Positions 17,367 through 26,930 are shown, counted from the first letter of the stretch. The stretch: DNA of 64,000 nucleotides from Paenisporosarcina sp. HGH0030 (GCF_000411295.1 NZ_KE150421.1:1618835-1682834); one strand, 5' to 3'. Program-made: numbers and translations. Notes: generated from the sequence alone by a model not told the origin.

Positions 17367-17916
17367 ATTGTGCTACTTCGCTGGCAATGCTTGATTCTGC
17401 TAAGCCAACTTCTTTAAGTACCTCATTTAATTCAGCTTCAGCCTCTTCAAATTTAGCATTTGCCTCATCTAATACAACGTCACCTTCTGCAGCTAATGCG
17501 TCTGCTTTCATTGTATAAGCTTCTTGCATTTTGTTTAATGCTGAGTCAATTGTTTCTTGGTGATCTTTTAATTCAGCAGGAACTTCTAATTCTTCTACTT
17601 TAACCGCAGTATTTGCAGCAGCTGTTTTTGCAGCATCCCGCATTTTTTTTAGCTCAGCAGCTTCTGGAGGTGCTTCTACATCTACATTTTCAAAAGCATT
17701 TAGATCTGCATCTACAGCATTAATAGATTGAGAGATTGATAAGTAAAACTTCATCATATCTCCAGCAGGGTTCGCTTTTTCTTCAGATGCAGTTTCTTCA
17801 GATTTAGTTCCTACAGTCGTTGTAACTTTTTTCTCTTCTTTGTCTTCTTTGTCTTCAGTACAAGCTGCAAGCACTAAAGAAAGTGAAGCAATAAGCAATA
17901 ATAGTTTTTTCATCAT
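17365..17916 (-). CDS. Hypothetical lipoprotein with helical domain
   Basis: A 183-residue protein starting (M)MKKLLLLIASLSLVLAACTED. The lipobox LAAC places the lipidated cysteine near residue 19-20, so it sits on the outer face of the membrane. A charged linker full of Glu and Lys follows. The rest (about 55-180) is alanine/glutamate-rich and probably all-helical, with a possible coiled coil (FEEAEAELNEVLKEV). The start has a GGAG site and a strong terminator follows. No family is recognised with confidence; a cell-wall binding role is possible. Confidence 0.7.
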   Translation of the reverse strand: MMKKLLLLIASLSLVLAACTEDKEDKEEKKVTTTVGTKSEETASEEKANPAGDMMKFYLSISQSINAVDADLNAFENVDVEAPPEAAELKKMRDAAKTAAANTAVKVEELEVPAELKDHQETIDSALNKMQEAYTMKADALAAEGDVVLDEANAKFEEAEAELNEVLKEVGLAESSIASEVAQ

Positions 17917-18334
17917 TCAATCTCCTTTAATCTTGGGAATATTTAGTTATATTACCACAGATAAACTCCCTTGTAAATGAATTACCAAATAATTCGCCAT
18001 TTAGTAACGTTTTCAAAGATCTTATAAAGACCGATTCAATCACTGAACCGAAGGGTTTTGTTCAGTAAATCAGGAGTTAATGAACACCCTATATTTACAG
18101 TGTTTTGTGAGGTTAATTCTTTTATTAATGTTCAAGAACTCGTTCAATAATCTAAGTTCAGTAACCTATACGACACCTAAGTATAGTTACACGATTAAAT
18201 CTAGGCCATAAGAAAAAACCGCCTTGTAAGGCTGTCGGTTATTCAACTAAAGCGCCCGTTAGTTGAATATGAAAAAAGCAATTTATCACATATTAAATTT
18301 AGGAGTCTTCATTAATCTTTGGAAAAAGTAGTCC
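17917..18334. other. Non-coding interval with one cassette-repeat copy
   Basis: It contains the promoter side of the lipoprotein gene and the repeat at 18207-18271. No gene is seen. Confidence 0.5.
18207..18271. repeat. Cassette repeat, lacking the first hairpin
   Basis: The terminator-like stem AACCGCC/GGCTGTCGGTT is followed by TTCAACTAA...TTAGTTGAA around AGCGCCCG (18242-18267). It is the last copy before the GC-rich operon. Confidence 0.7.
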
Positions 18335-18618
18335 CGTCCAGTCGGAATTGGCTGATGGCTGCTTTATAGCAAGCTGCATCACCAGTGAAGCATCGATTCC
18401 AGGAGTCGTTGCAGTAGGCGATTTATTGAAACATGACTGCATTTAATTTGATTGCAGGTACATTTCAAGACGCAGCCAACACCATTAACAAAGTTAAGCA
18501 ATACATCCAACCGGATGCTGCTAGTCTGGGGATGATTTCATCTCACAATGAGGTCTTTAAAACTCGTAATAAAGAATTAATAAAAGATTTGATTAAAGAA
18601 AAATACAAGTTTGAATGA
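18335..18618 (+). pseudogene. C-terminal remnant of a YumC-type ferredoxin-NADP reductase
   Basis: One frame reads ASIPGVVAVGDLLKHDC then hits TAA. Shifting frame at about 18435 continues FNLIAGTFQDAANTINKVKQ ... SSHNEVFKTRNKELI to a stop at 18618. Together these match the end of thioredoxin-reductase-like FNRs (PGVFAVGD, then KLIAGTFxDA). The NADPH/FAD N-terminal two thirds are absent and the remaining end carries a frameshift, so the gene is dead. It points the opposite way to its neighbours and sits directly at the edge of the GC-rich operon. Confidence 0.65.
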
Positions 18619-18652
18619 ACCACGAAAATGCATCAAAGAAGAATGTATTCAC

Positions 18653-19354
18653 TTACACATAGCCTTTCACACTTAGCAGACTGTATTTTCTCTTGAAGCG
18701 TTCCAAGATTTTCGTCCAGCTTGCCCCGAAAACTAAAATGAAAAATACATTCGATAATCCATGCGCCAAATCGAAATAGATGCTGGAGACATAGACACCG
18801 ACAAAAAATTCCCTTGTCAAAATCTCCATGTTGCTTACAATGATCCACATGTTCATGAACCAACCGAATAAATATCCCCAAAGGAACCCGAAGATGCACT
18901 TACCCCACATTTTCTTCATCCACCAAACGTTACGCAACAGACCGGCACTCATCCCAAGCATTCCCCACGCATACATTTGCCATGGAGTCCAAGGTCCTTG
19001 TCCCAAGAAGATGTTGGAAACGACCGCTGCGACAGCCCCTACGATGAAGCCCGATTCCGCCCCGAAAACAAGACCGGCCATCATGATGACGAATGAGGTG
19101 GGCTGGACACTGGGCAGGCCCGCAAAAGGAACGCGGCTAACCGCCGCAATGGCCGCGAGCATCGCCAAAATGACGATTTCCCGCCCTGCCAATTCCCTGA
19201 ATTCAAAACGGGAAAAGAAGGGGAGCATGGTACACGCGATAATCGCAAGGCTCAGCAGCAGATAGGCATTGTAATCGAAATAAACGATGGAAACAATGAG
19301 CATGGTGAGCACAATAAAAGAAGCGGCCATCAAGTAAATGTGGGAGCGGGCCAT
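18653..19354 (-). CDS. ECF transporter substrate-specificity (S) component
   Basis: A 233-residue membrane protein with about six hydrophobic segments. AMLAAIAAVSRVPFAG (about 65-80) and the glycine-rich GLVFGAESGFIVGAVAAVVSNIF region (about 93-115) are typical of S components, which bind the vitamin. It is the last gene of the riboswitch-controlled operon and overlaps the ATPase gene by 25 bases. Because the operon lies under a cobalamin riboswitch, the likely substrate is cobalamin or a precursor, by analogy with CbrT-type S components. Specificity is inferred from context only. Confidence 0.82.
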   Translation of the reverse strand: MARSHIYLMAASFIVLTMLIVSIVYFDYNAYLLLSLAIIACTMLPFFSRFEFRELAGREIVILAMLAAIAAVSRVPFAGLPSVQPTSFVIMMAGLVFGAESGFIVGAVAAVVSNIFLGQGPWTPWQMYAWGMLGMSAGLLRNVWWMKKMWGKCIFGFLWGYLFGWFMNMWIIVSNMEILTREFFVGVYVSSIYFDLAHGLSNVFFILVFGASWTKILERFKRKYSLLSVKGYV

Positions 19355-21009
19355 GTTTCGATCGCCTCCTCTAACGTAAGTGCTTCATATACATTGCTTG
19401 ACCTTGTCGCCCGGTTGATTGCCGTGGTGTAGAAGTAATTCCCTTTGAATAATTGATCCGCCGTGCCGGCAACCGTTATTTCCCCATCAAACATGATAGC
19501 GCATCTTTGTGCATTCCGGGCAGCGAACTCGATGTCATGCGTCACCATCATGATGGTCAATCCTTCACGATGGAGCCTATAGAGCACTTCGGAAAAGCGC
19601 TTTTTCGAGATGGGATCCAGCCCTTTTGTCGGTTCATCGATGAACAGGATATCAGGAGAGCCAATCAGCATGCAGGCAAGTGCCGCCCTTTGTATTTCTC
19701 CGCCTGAGCAATCATACGGATGGCGATCCCGCAGATGTGTGATATTGAATGCCTTCATCAATTCCTCCATTTTGGCAGTGCCGTTTTTCACATCGTGTCG
19801 CACGACCGCTTCTTCCAATTCCTTCACAATGGTATCATGGACGAAATAGGTCCGTGGATTTTGGGGAAGGTAGGCCATTCTTTCATACAGTTTCCTGCCC
19901 TTCAGCTTACTTACTTCCATTCCTTCATAGCATACTGTTCCCCGTTTCGGCTTGATGCTTCCAATGCACGCCTTCATAACAGTGGATTTTCCTGAACCGT
20001 TCCCTCCGACCAATGCAAAGAATTCCCCTTTGAAAATATCCAGCGAAAGACTTTTCAAGATCATCGATCCTTTTTTCTCGTATTGGAAATATACATCCTT
20101 CATTTCCAGTACCCGCTGCCTCCCAGTTCCCTTAGTGGCATCGGCATCCGCAACTTCAAGTGCAGGATATACCGGCAGTGTTCGGATCCACTCTTTGCTT
20201 TCCTTCACGTTCAATGGTATGCCATCCAGTCTTGGCCAAACTTCTTTTTCCATATAAAGCCTAGATATTGAAGGTACGTAAGGGATGAATCGTTCGTCTC
20301 CCCGCGCATATAGTTCGGTGATGACCGCTTTGCTGTTTCCATCATAAACGATTTTCCCGTCCTCCATCATAAGTACCCGATCCGCAACCCCGAACAGTTC
20401 TTCCAACCGATGTTCGACAAGAATGACCGTCATGCCCATTTCCTTGTTCAACCTTTCCAGAATGAGAATCAACTCTTTGGCCGCAATCGGATCAAGCTGG
20501 GAAGTCGGTTCATCCAGTAGCAGCACCTTGGGCTTCAATAACAGAACGGAAAGCAAATTCAGCATCTGCTTCTGGCCACCGGATAGTTCCGATGGCTTCA
20601 ATCTCAGCAATCCTTCCACTCCAAAAAAATGGACCATCTCTGCAACCCTTTTGCGCATTTCGAAATTCGAGTAGCCCAGATTTTCCAAGCCGAACACAAT
20701 TTCCTGCATCACTTCATCCATGACGATTTGATTGTCGGGATCTTGAAAAACAAGGCCAATTTGTTCAATCAATAACCTTTCTTCCCAGTCCTCCAAACGC
20801 TTTCCTTCGTAATAGATTTCCCCTTTCCTCCTGCCTGCAGGGGCAAGCTCTTTTTTCAAAAGACGCAGCAATGTCGTCTTGCCGCAGCCGCTCGGGCCGC
20901 ATAGCACTACAAATTCCCCTTCCCTCACACTTAAATGGATATCCTTCAGCGCTTTCCATTCCATGTCGGGAAAGCCGAATGTCATTTCTTCTATACGGAA
21001 AATTTCCAC
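19330..21009 (-). CDS. ECF transporter ATPase, two fused nucleotide-binding domains
   Basis: A 559-residue fusion of the two EcfA-type ATPases. Domain 1 (about 1-240) has Walker A GPSGCGKTT near 38, signature LSGGQKQ near 142 and Walker B VLLLDEPT. Domain 2 (about 300-555) has GGNGSGKST near 335, signature CSGGEIQ and ILFIDEPT. In many Bacillales the shared EcfA and EcfA' are separate genes near ribosomal protein genes; a dedicated fused version in a vitamin operon marks a group I-like, self-contained ECF system. It overlaps ecfT by 19 bases and the S-component gene by 25. Confidence 0.9.
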   Translation of the reverse strand: MEIFRIEEMTFGFPDMEWKALKDIHLSVREGEFVVLCGPSGCGKTTLLRLLKKELAPAGRRKGEIYYEGKRLEDWEERLLIEQIGLVFQDPDNQIVMDEVMQEIVFGLENLGYSNFEMRKRVAEMVHFFGVEGLLRLKPSELSGGQKQMLNLLSVLLLKPKVLLLDEPTSQLDPIAAKELILILERLNKEMGMTVILVEHRLEELFGVADRVLMMEDGKIVYDGNSKAVITELYARGDERFIPYVPSISRLYMEKEVWPRLDGIPLNVKESKEWIRTLPVYPALEVADADATKGTGRQRVLEMKDVYFQYEKKGSMILKSLSLDIFKGEFFALVGGNGSGKSTVMKACIGSIKPKRGTVCYEGMEVSKLKGRKLYERMAYLPQNPRTYFVHDTIVKELEEAVVRHDVKNGTAKMEELMKAFNITHLRDRHPYDCSGGEIQRAALACMLIGSPDILFIDEPTKGLDPISKKRFSEVLYRLHREGLTIMMVTHDIEFAARNAQRCAIMFDGEITVAGTADQLFKGNYFYTTAINRATRSSNVYEALTLEEAIETWPAPTFT

Positions 21010-21869
21010 TTCAATTGTTCTCTCCCTTCAACGAGCAATGGAAATGATACCAATAACATCATACAAATAAGCAGGACCCAATCCAGGAAATAAAGGTGCA
21101 ATGTCCCCAGAGCTGGATAGATAATGATTTTGCCGTACCCAAGCATCCCGCCTGTTACACATAGCGCAAAAAGAGCAGTCATTGTCACGAGCCACCCCTT
21201 ATCCCGTTTGTTCATTCTGTAGGGAATATAAGGATTCCGCTTGCCCGTCCCGTATCCCCTCGCCTTCATTGAATCCGCCGTGTCCAATGATTCTTGCAAG
21301 GACCATGTCAACAAAATCTGCAGCATGGTCATCCCATTTCCCACTCGCTCCCATACGGTTCCTGTCGAGGCTGTCGTCCCTTTGATGCGCTGCACGTCGC
21401 TTATTTCATCCAGCCTTCTTTTCAAAAGGGGGACGAAACGGATGGCCAGCATGGTCAAAAAGGCGGTTCTTGGCAAGAATGAAGAAAAAACGAACAGAAA
21501 TTTATTGCCGTTCAAAATGATGTTGAATGAAATGAACATCAGCAGGATCATGACAATCGACTGCGCCATTACGACACCGTACATCGTGGCTTCCAGGGTA
21601 ACCTGCTTCCCTCGAAAGTAGAAGAAAATGTGCGTACCCCTCGAATTCAACAATGGATTCAAGACAATAATGGCAACGCTCATCCAGACGAGTGATGGAA
21701 TCCATTTCCTGAGCGCTTTGCCGCCGCCATGGGCAAGATTGGCCCCAAACAGCAGCAAGCACGCCACAAGCAGAAATGCTGGATGATTGAAATACATGGC
21801 GAGAAAGCCGACACATAAATAATAGAAGAAAACCACGAATGGGTGGCAGCTGCGAAAGCCACTTTCCAT
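20991..21869 (-). CDS. ECF transporter transmembrane (T) component
   Basis: A 292-residue membrane protein of the CbiQ/EcfT family. Several membrane spans are followed by the cytoplasmic coupling helices carrying DVQRIKG (about 167-173) and DSMKARGYG (about 210-218), the two Ala/Arg-Gly motifs that contact the ATPases. It lies between the DUF4430 lipoprotein gene and the ATPase gene in one operon. Confidence 0.9.
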   Translation of the reverse strand: MESGFRSCHPFVVFFYYLCVGFLAMYFNHPAFLLVACLLLFGANLAHGGGKALRKWIPSLVWMSVAIIVLNPLLNSRGTHIFFYFRGKQVTLEATMYGVVMAQSIVMILLMFISFNIILNGNKFLFVFSSFLPRTAFLTMLAIRFVPLLKRRLDEISDVQRIKGTTASTGTVWERVGNGMTMLQILLTWSLQESLDTADSMKARGYGTGKRNPYIPYRMNKRDKGWLVTMTALFALCVTGGMLGYGKIIIYPALGTLHLYFLDWVLLICMMLLVSFPLLVEGREQLKWKFSV

Positions 21870-21904
21870 ATTTGTACACCTTCTTTCATTTAACGTTTCT
21901 CATG

Positions 21905-21940
21905 CAGAAAACCGGCCGCATTGCACTGGCCGGTTTTCGC
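21905..21940 (-). terminator. Internal terminator-like hairpin in the cobalamin operon
   Basis: GAAAACCGGCC pairs with GGCCGGTTTTC around a 9-base loop, between the DUF4430 lipoprotein gene and ecfT. With only about 36 bases between it and ecfT it is likely to attenuate the transporter genes relative to the two binding proteins upstream. Confidence 0.75.
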
Positions 21941-21949
21941 TTGGCTGAA

Positions 21950-22819
21950 TTAACGGCGAAAAGGTTTCAGGTCGGCTTTCAGGTCCTCCCCAAGACTGGT
22001 CGTATAGAGCCATTCGACATGATCATCCACCATTAACGGGACCGTGCCTGCCCCACGATCCGGAAATACCCCATTTACACGGTACATCCAGCCGCTCCCC
22101 TGTCCACGATCAAATTCATAGACATTGGCGATACCTTCCACGTAAGCACTGGCGCCTTTCCCGCCACGGTAATCCATTTGGATTTTATGTTTTTTCGTGA
22201 TTTGGATCAATGCGTCCAGTACGGTATCCCCTTCCTTGAATTCCATTTTTACAGGAGTCAGAGGGACCTCACTTGACGAGATGACGATTGAGAAGACGAT
22301 TGTGGATGCTTGCTCTTCAGGTTCCTTTTCTTTTTCAGCGGGGCTTTCCACAGGCGGTGCCGGTGGCTTGGAAGGGACCTGTACGGGTGCTGCCGTTTTT
22401 GGGAGATTGCCGGCAGTGGCGTTTGAAGGTTGCTTGCCATCTTCCCCTAAAGGCCCTGACGTATGATTTTCGGCTTGTCCTGGCTGCTTTTTAGCCTGCT
22501 CCTTTGCATGAGTAGGCTGCTGCACTTCTTTCTTTGCCGACGCAACCGTTTTTTCCTGCTCATTTTCCACCCGTACCTTGGTTTCTCCTGCTTTTTCTTG
22601 CTCTTCCTTGCGGGAATCCGTTATTGATTCTTCAGAGATGCCCTCGTTCTCTTCTACGGGTTCCTGTTCCGTCAGCTCCTCGCTTGCATCCGTTTCCTGG
22701 CTGCTCTGCGGTTTTTCCAGCCCTGTCGGTTTCTGCAGTGACGATCCGCATGCGCCCAGCAAAAGAACCAATACAAAAGCGGCGGCCAAATTTCCGAAGA
22801 ACTTCACATGGTTCCTCAA
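21950..22819 (-). CDS. DUF4430 (transcobalamin-like C-terminal domain) lipoprotein
   Basis: An ATG at 22876 would give a long N-terminus, but TTG at 22819 follows an AAGGGGG site and gives a normal lipoprotein signal: MRNHVKFFGN..., lipobox LLGAC about 24 residues in. A long Glu/Pro/Lys/Ser linker follows. The C-terminal 120 residues are a DUF4430 domain with DTVLDALIQI, YVEGIANVYEFDRGQGSGW and MYRVNGVFPDRGAG. DUF4430 is related to the beta domain of transcobalamin and intrinsic factor. I infer a membrane-tethered cobalamin-binding partner of the ECF transporter. Confidence 0.82.
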   Translation of the reverse strand: MRNHVKFFGNLAAAFVLVLLLGACGSSLQKPTGLEKPQSSQETDASEELTEQEPVEENEGISEESITDSRKEEQEKAGETKVRVENEQEKTVASAKKEVQQPTHAKEQAKKQPGQAENHTSGPLGEDGKQPSNATAGNLPKTAAPVQVPSKPPAPPVESPAEKEKEPEEQASTIVFSIVISSSEVPLTPVKMEFKEGDTVLDALIQITKKHKIQMDYRGGKGASAYVEGIANVYEFDRGQGSGWMYRVNGVFPDRGAGTVPLMVDDHVEWLYTTSLGEDLKADLKPFRR

Positions 22820-22961
22820 CGATAGTCCCCCTTTACTTACATTCTTTGAATTGAATGTCCTCCATATTGCAGACAATCCAGCACCTTAGTGGAGGAATGC
22901 TGGACCGTCCTTGAAATACGATATTTAATGTGAACACTTGATAAAATGAACGCGACACTGT

Positions 22962-25900
22962 TTATTTCTTGTTGTTCAGTGAACGGGAAAGGAACACGGC
23001 AAAATGCGCGCGGGAGACAGACCCTTTAGGATCGAAATTTCCGTTCCCATTCCCAAGCGTGATACCATTTTGATATAAAATTTCTGCATCTTTCCGATGT
23101 GCATCCGACACACTGTCCAGATCAGCCAATTTCACTTTTTCATTTGTGGCTTTCAATCCAAAAGCTCTGACAAGCACGGAAGCCATTTGTTCACGATTCA
23201 GTTTTTCACCAGCACCGAAAGTTTCCCCGATCCCCTGACCTCTGAAAATGCCTGCCGCTTTCGCAGCATGTGCGGCTTCATAGAATACGCTAGATTTGGC
23301 TACATCCTTGAATCCTGCCGGCGACTCCGGAGCTTTCAAATCCAGTGCTCTGGCAAATAAAATCGCCGCTTCCCCTCGGTTCAATTCTAGGTTTGGCTTG
23401 AACGTCCCATCCAAGAAGCCAGCAATTACACCTTTTTCAGCAAGCTCCTGTATTTCTTTTTCCCCAAAAGATCCTTTCTTGACATCCGGGAATGAAAGAT
23501 TCGGGGCCGATGCCTTTACGTCTCCCATATCATACAGGCCGGTTTTGCCAGTTTTGAGACGGTCATAGGCGACCAAAGCCATCATCCCTTGCTGGGTGGC
23601 CATGTAGTTGCTTTCCGCGCCTTTCGTATGGGAAATCCCCCCGTCCATATTGACAAAGGTTTGAAGTGCCGAAAGCAAATCGCCTTTCTCTTTCTTGAAG
23701 CGATTGTCTTCCAAGTCAATCCCAAGACTTGACAGCGCAATGATTACTTGCGAAACGCTTTCACTGTTGACTGATCCTGCCGACTGGAATCCACCTTCAG
23801 CCAGTTGTTGCTTGGACAGCCAATCCAATCCTTTATTCGTTGCATCCTTTGCTTCTTTCGTTTGCTGGTATTTCGCTAGAGCTTGCAGCGCCATGGCAGT
23901 CATGTCGATATCACTTGCAGCTCCATCCGTCAGCGGAAAGCCACCATCGCCGTTCTGTTCCGCAAGCAGCCAATCCACCAGCTTTGCTTTCGTCCATACC
24001 GCATTCGCAGGAACTTCGTAATTTTTTGAGTCCAAGGCAAGCAAAGCGAAAATGACACCGTTTGTCCCTTGCATCGTCATGCGTTCATTGTTGTAGATTT
24101 TTTCAATGAAGTCATATCCCGCGATATTTCTCGGATTTTTCCCGATCGAGGTGATGGCCAACGCCATCCGCTCATAGTCGGTGACTTTCCTGAACTCTCC
24201 TTTTTCCGCCTTTACATAGCTCTCGAACGCAGCGTAGTAAGAAGCTGGAACTTTTTGAGCCGCCCTCGCCAAACCAAGTACATCCCAATCGATGAAATGA
24301 TCATAATTAGTGAAATCACGGGTTTTTTCGATCCATTTTGCTGCATTGGCAATTGATTTTTGTATCTCGATCTGGTTGTTTCCATTGCTATTGCCGTTTC
24401 CGGGACTGCCGCCCCCTCCGTTATCCGGAATATTTCCTTGTCCTAGATCATGCCCAAGATCCTTCGTATATTGCCAGCGGAGAACATCTCCGTCTTTCAA
24501 CACATAGTTCCCTGCACTGTATTCCGGGAAGGTTCCGTTGACCGAATACATCCAACCACTTTGTGAACCATGGTCAAACTCCCCAAGATTTTCTATCGCC
24601 TGAACGTAAAGCCCAGCCCCGGATCCAATATAATCAATGGATACCCCTTTTTGGTCGGCCACTCTTTTCAATAATGTGAACGCAGTATCACCATTTTGCA
24701 GTGCCACTTCCATAGGCACGATGATATCTCCCAGACCTATTGTGCGCTTCTCGACGGACAGTGTGACCGTTTTGTCCGACGGGATGGCACCGCTGTCGGG
24801 GTCTTCCTCAATGATGATCTTACTTGATTGGCGCAGGAGCCTTGGATAACTACCGTTAATGTCTTTCGTGACCTTCAGCTCATACGTCCCGACCCTTGCT
24901 TTTTCACCAGGTATGCGTGCGACTCCGTTGGCATCCGTTCTGAATGTCTCCCCATTGAAGTGGATGGCCGCGTCCTTGATCTTCGCTACCTCGTTCTCTT
25001 TTTCCAGTTCCCAGGAACGGTTGTACACATTGTATTCTGCCGTCACCGTAACTTCAATTTCATCGCCTTCAAGTAATTTCGGCGCAATTGAAATGTTTGG
25101 GCGGAGGGTCAATTCCTCCACTTCATCGGCTATATCGATATCTTGGTAAATGTCCCCCACGTTCCCGTAAAACCAGACGATTTCATCTCCGTCTTCAATC
25201 GGGTACTCTCCGACAGACACACCCGGATAGTCATCATTCACTATATACTGCCAGCCATCCCAGGCCCCGAACGTCGCTTGTTCCTCTGGCCCTATTTTGG
25301 CAATATAGGAACTCGATCCTTCAAACGGGATGCTTGCTTCGGCAAGCGCCTGCTCCGTCGCATCGAAAGCATCGGCGGCTTCCATGAATGTCTCCACTTG
25401 GACATCTTTATTCATGAGTAGCGTATCGTTGATTCCTTCCACTCTTACCGAGACATTCGTTTGCTTGTCCAGTTCTTGCTCCTTGTAGTCTTTCAGCCGC
25501 ACGAAAGTCGACTTTCCTGCAACGGCATCAGAGATGGCAAGCAATCCTTGCTCGGTTGCCAACTGCCAGGAGCCCAAAGTGTTCTCCTGCCAAGTAAATC
25601 TGCCATCAGCCATTTGATAGCGGTCCACAAATCGTTCAATCAGGTTGACCGATCCGAGCTGCGTCGTTTCCATGGTCCACTTTTCCGAGAAGAGGTCCTC
25701 GCCTACCGCCGCCAAGCCATTGATGATAGGCGCGACGCTATTGGAGTTTTCCCCGAACATCTGCCCCATGACTTCGCCCGTGGCTTTGTTCCGGTTGTCA
25801 TGTATCCCTTGGACCGCCTTGTCGACAGCGGCTTTCACATCCGGCCGGTCCAAATGTGGGGCTAGGGCGATCAGTATCCACCCTGTCACATCGGAATCGC

Positions 25901-26582
25901 CAAAGTATCCTGTCGTGGCATTTTGCTTACTCAATATATATTGGATATGTTTATCCTGGTCATACTCCGCTTCCATCAGATCAAGCGCGACCATTGCCCA
26001 AGGCTCTCCCCAAATAGTAAAGAAAGATCCGTTCTCTTTCTGCTTCGCAACTAAATCATGCACAATGTCCCGTGTCCCGAATTTATATGGGTTTTTGCCC
26101 AAAACGATGGAACCGATAACAATTCCTGCATCCTCGTTCGAGGAAGTAGTCACCTTTTCCTTGCCGACGGTCCAATAAGACGCTGGATTCCATGGGGAAG
26201 CATTTTCTTTCCATGGAACGTCGTTTTCCAAGTCCGTCCCTGCACCCCATAAAGCGGACATCAGCCAATAATTGCTATGTGAAGTCCCTTTGGAATAGTC
26301 AGGGGGGTTCTGTATGTAGTAGTTTTTCGTTTTCTCGATTGCTTGTTCCACTTTTGCTCTTATCTCGGCGCTACGGTCGGTTTGTGTCGACTGCGTTTGT
26401 GTATTAATTTGCCCTTCGGCAAGCTGGCCTCTCGTCTCCTGAGGCAGCGAAGCATTTCCGCTTTCCCCTATGGCTCCTGCCTGGATCGGTGAAATCAAGG
26501 ACCCGAGCATAATCAATGCCAATAATGCAGGAAGAAGGCGTCGCAATTTCTGTGTGTAGGTAGTCAAGTGATGATTCTCCAT
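22962..26582 (-). CDS. Giant SLH-anchored protein with alpha/alpha-toroid and DUF4430 domains (transcobalamin-like)
   Basis: A 1206-residue exported protein. The signal peptide is at about 1-36. A prenyltransferase/squalene-oxidase-like alpha/alpha-toroid follows (about 60-360, with FFTIWGEPWAMVALDL and DVTGWILIALAPHL), then DUF4430 no. 1 (about 385-475), an Ig-like spacer (about 480-600), DUF4430 no. 2 (about 620-715, GEFDHGSQSGWMYSVNG), a second toroid (about 735-1025, GDGGFPLTDGAASDIDMTA) and three SLH domains (about 1035-1206). Animal transcobalamin and intrinsic factor pair exactly these folds, an alpha6/alpha6 barrel plus a DUF4430-like beta domain. The gene lies behind a cobalamin riboswitch. 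TTG 26567, nine bases after GGAG, is an alternative start. Confidence 0.85.
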   Translation of the reverse strand: MENHHLTTYTQKLRRLLPALLALIMLGSLISPIQAGAIGESGNASLPQETRGQLAEGQINTQTQSTQTDRSAEIRAKVEQAIEKTKNYYIQNPPDYSKGTSHSNYWLMSALWGAGTDLENDVPWKENASPWNPASYWTVGKEKVTTSSNEDAGIVIGSIVLGKNPYKFGTRDIVHDLVAKQKENGSFFTIWGEPWAMVALDLMEAEYDQDKHIQYILSKQNATTGYFGDSDVTGWILIALAPHLDRPDVKAAVDKAVQGIHDNRNKATGEVMGQMFGENSNSVAPIINGLAAVGEDLFSEKWTMETTQLGSVNLIERFVDRYQMADGRFTWQENTLGSWQLATEQGLLAISDAVAGKSTFVRLKDYKEQELDKQTNVSVRVEGINDTLLMNKDVQVETFMEAADAFDATEQALAEASIPFEGSSSYIAKIGPEEQATFGAWDGWQYIVNDDYPGVSVGEYPIEDGDEIVWFYGNVGDIYQDIDIADEVEELTLRPNISIAPKLLEGDEIEVTVTAEYNVYNRSWELEKENEVAKIKDAAIHFNGETFRTDANGVARIPGEKARVGTYELKVTKDINGSYPRLLRQSSKIIIEEDPDSGAIPSDKTVTLSVEKRTIGLGDIIVPMEVALQNGDTAFTLLKRVADQKGVSIDYIGSGAGLYVQAIENLGEFDHGSQSGWMYSVNGTFPEYSAGNYVLKDGDVLRWQYTKDLGHDLGQGNIPDNGGGGSPGNGNSNGNNQIEIQKSIANAAKWIEKTRDFTNYDHFIDWDVLGLARAAQKVPASYYAAFESYVKAEKGEFRKVTDYERMALAITSIGKNPRNIAGYDFIEKIYNNERMTMQGTNGVIFALLALDSKNYEVPANAVWTKAKLVDWLLAEQNGDGGFPLTDGAASDIDMTAMALQALAKYQQTKEAKDATNKGLDWLSKQQLAEGGFQSAGSVNSESVSQVIIALSSLGIDLEDNRFKKEKGDLLSALQTFVNMDGGISHTKGAESNYMATQQGMMALVAYDRLKTGKTGLYDMGDVKASAPNLSFPDVKKGSFGEKEIQELAEKGVIAGFLDGTFKPNLELNRGEAAILFARALDLKAPESPAGFKDVAKSSVFYEAAHAAKAAGIFRGQGIGETFGAGEKLNREQMASVLVRAFGLKATNEKVKLADLDSVSDAHRKDAEILYQNGITLGNGNGNFDPKGSVSRAHFAVFLSRSLNNKK

Positions 26583-26650
26583 TTCTCATAGAATTTTTGA
26601 TTAACGTGTTGTTGCGGTTCCGTGAAATCCTCCCTTTTTCGAAATCAAAC

Positions 26651-26688
26651 AAAAAAAGCGCTTACCCCCGGAAGAAAGGTAAGAGCCT
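26651..26688 (-). terminator. Riboswitch expression-platform terminator
   Basis: On the minus strand GCTCTTACC pairs with GGTAAGCGC (one mismatch) and is followed by seven T, about 70 bases before the start codon of the SLH protein. It is the likely OFF switch when cobalamin is bound. Confidence 0.75.
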
Positions 26689-26765
26689 TTGTATTCTCAC
26701 AAATTCAAAAAGAAATTCAATGATCCACAATGCAACCTTTTCCCGGAAGGTATTCTACATCTATA

Positions 26766-26930
26766 TTTAGGCAAGTCTCCTGACTTATGAGGTTGGTACG
26801 TTTCTTCCGCCTTCCCAGTTTTTCAACTAGTGGCTCATGGAAGTCACTCCCTCAATTACAGTGGCCGGACCGTCCAGGATTTTAACCTGGTTCCTTTTTA
26901 ATCTTTACCCGCAAGTAAAGAACCAAAATA
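26766..26930 (-). promoter_or_regulatory. Cobalamin riboswitch
   Basis: On the minus strand the conserved pieces occur in order: GGTTAAAATCC, then ACGGTCC, then the B12-box core GCCACTGTAA, then a variable arm, and AGTCAGGAGACTTGCC at the 3' end. Spacing and order fit the adenosylcobalamin-class aptamer. A terminator follows downstream. It should repress the five genes between 26582 and 18653 when the vitamin is plentiful. Confidence 0.93.
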
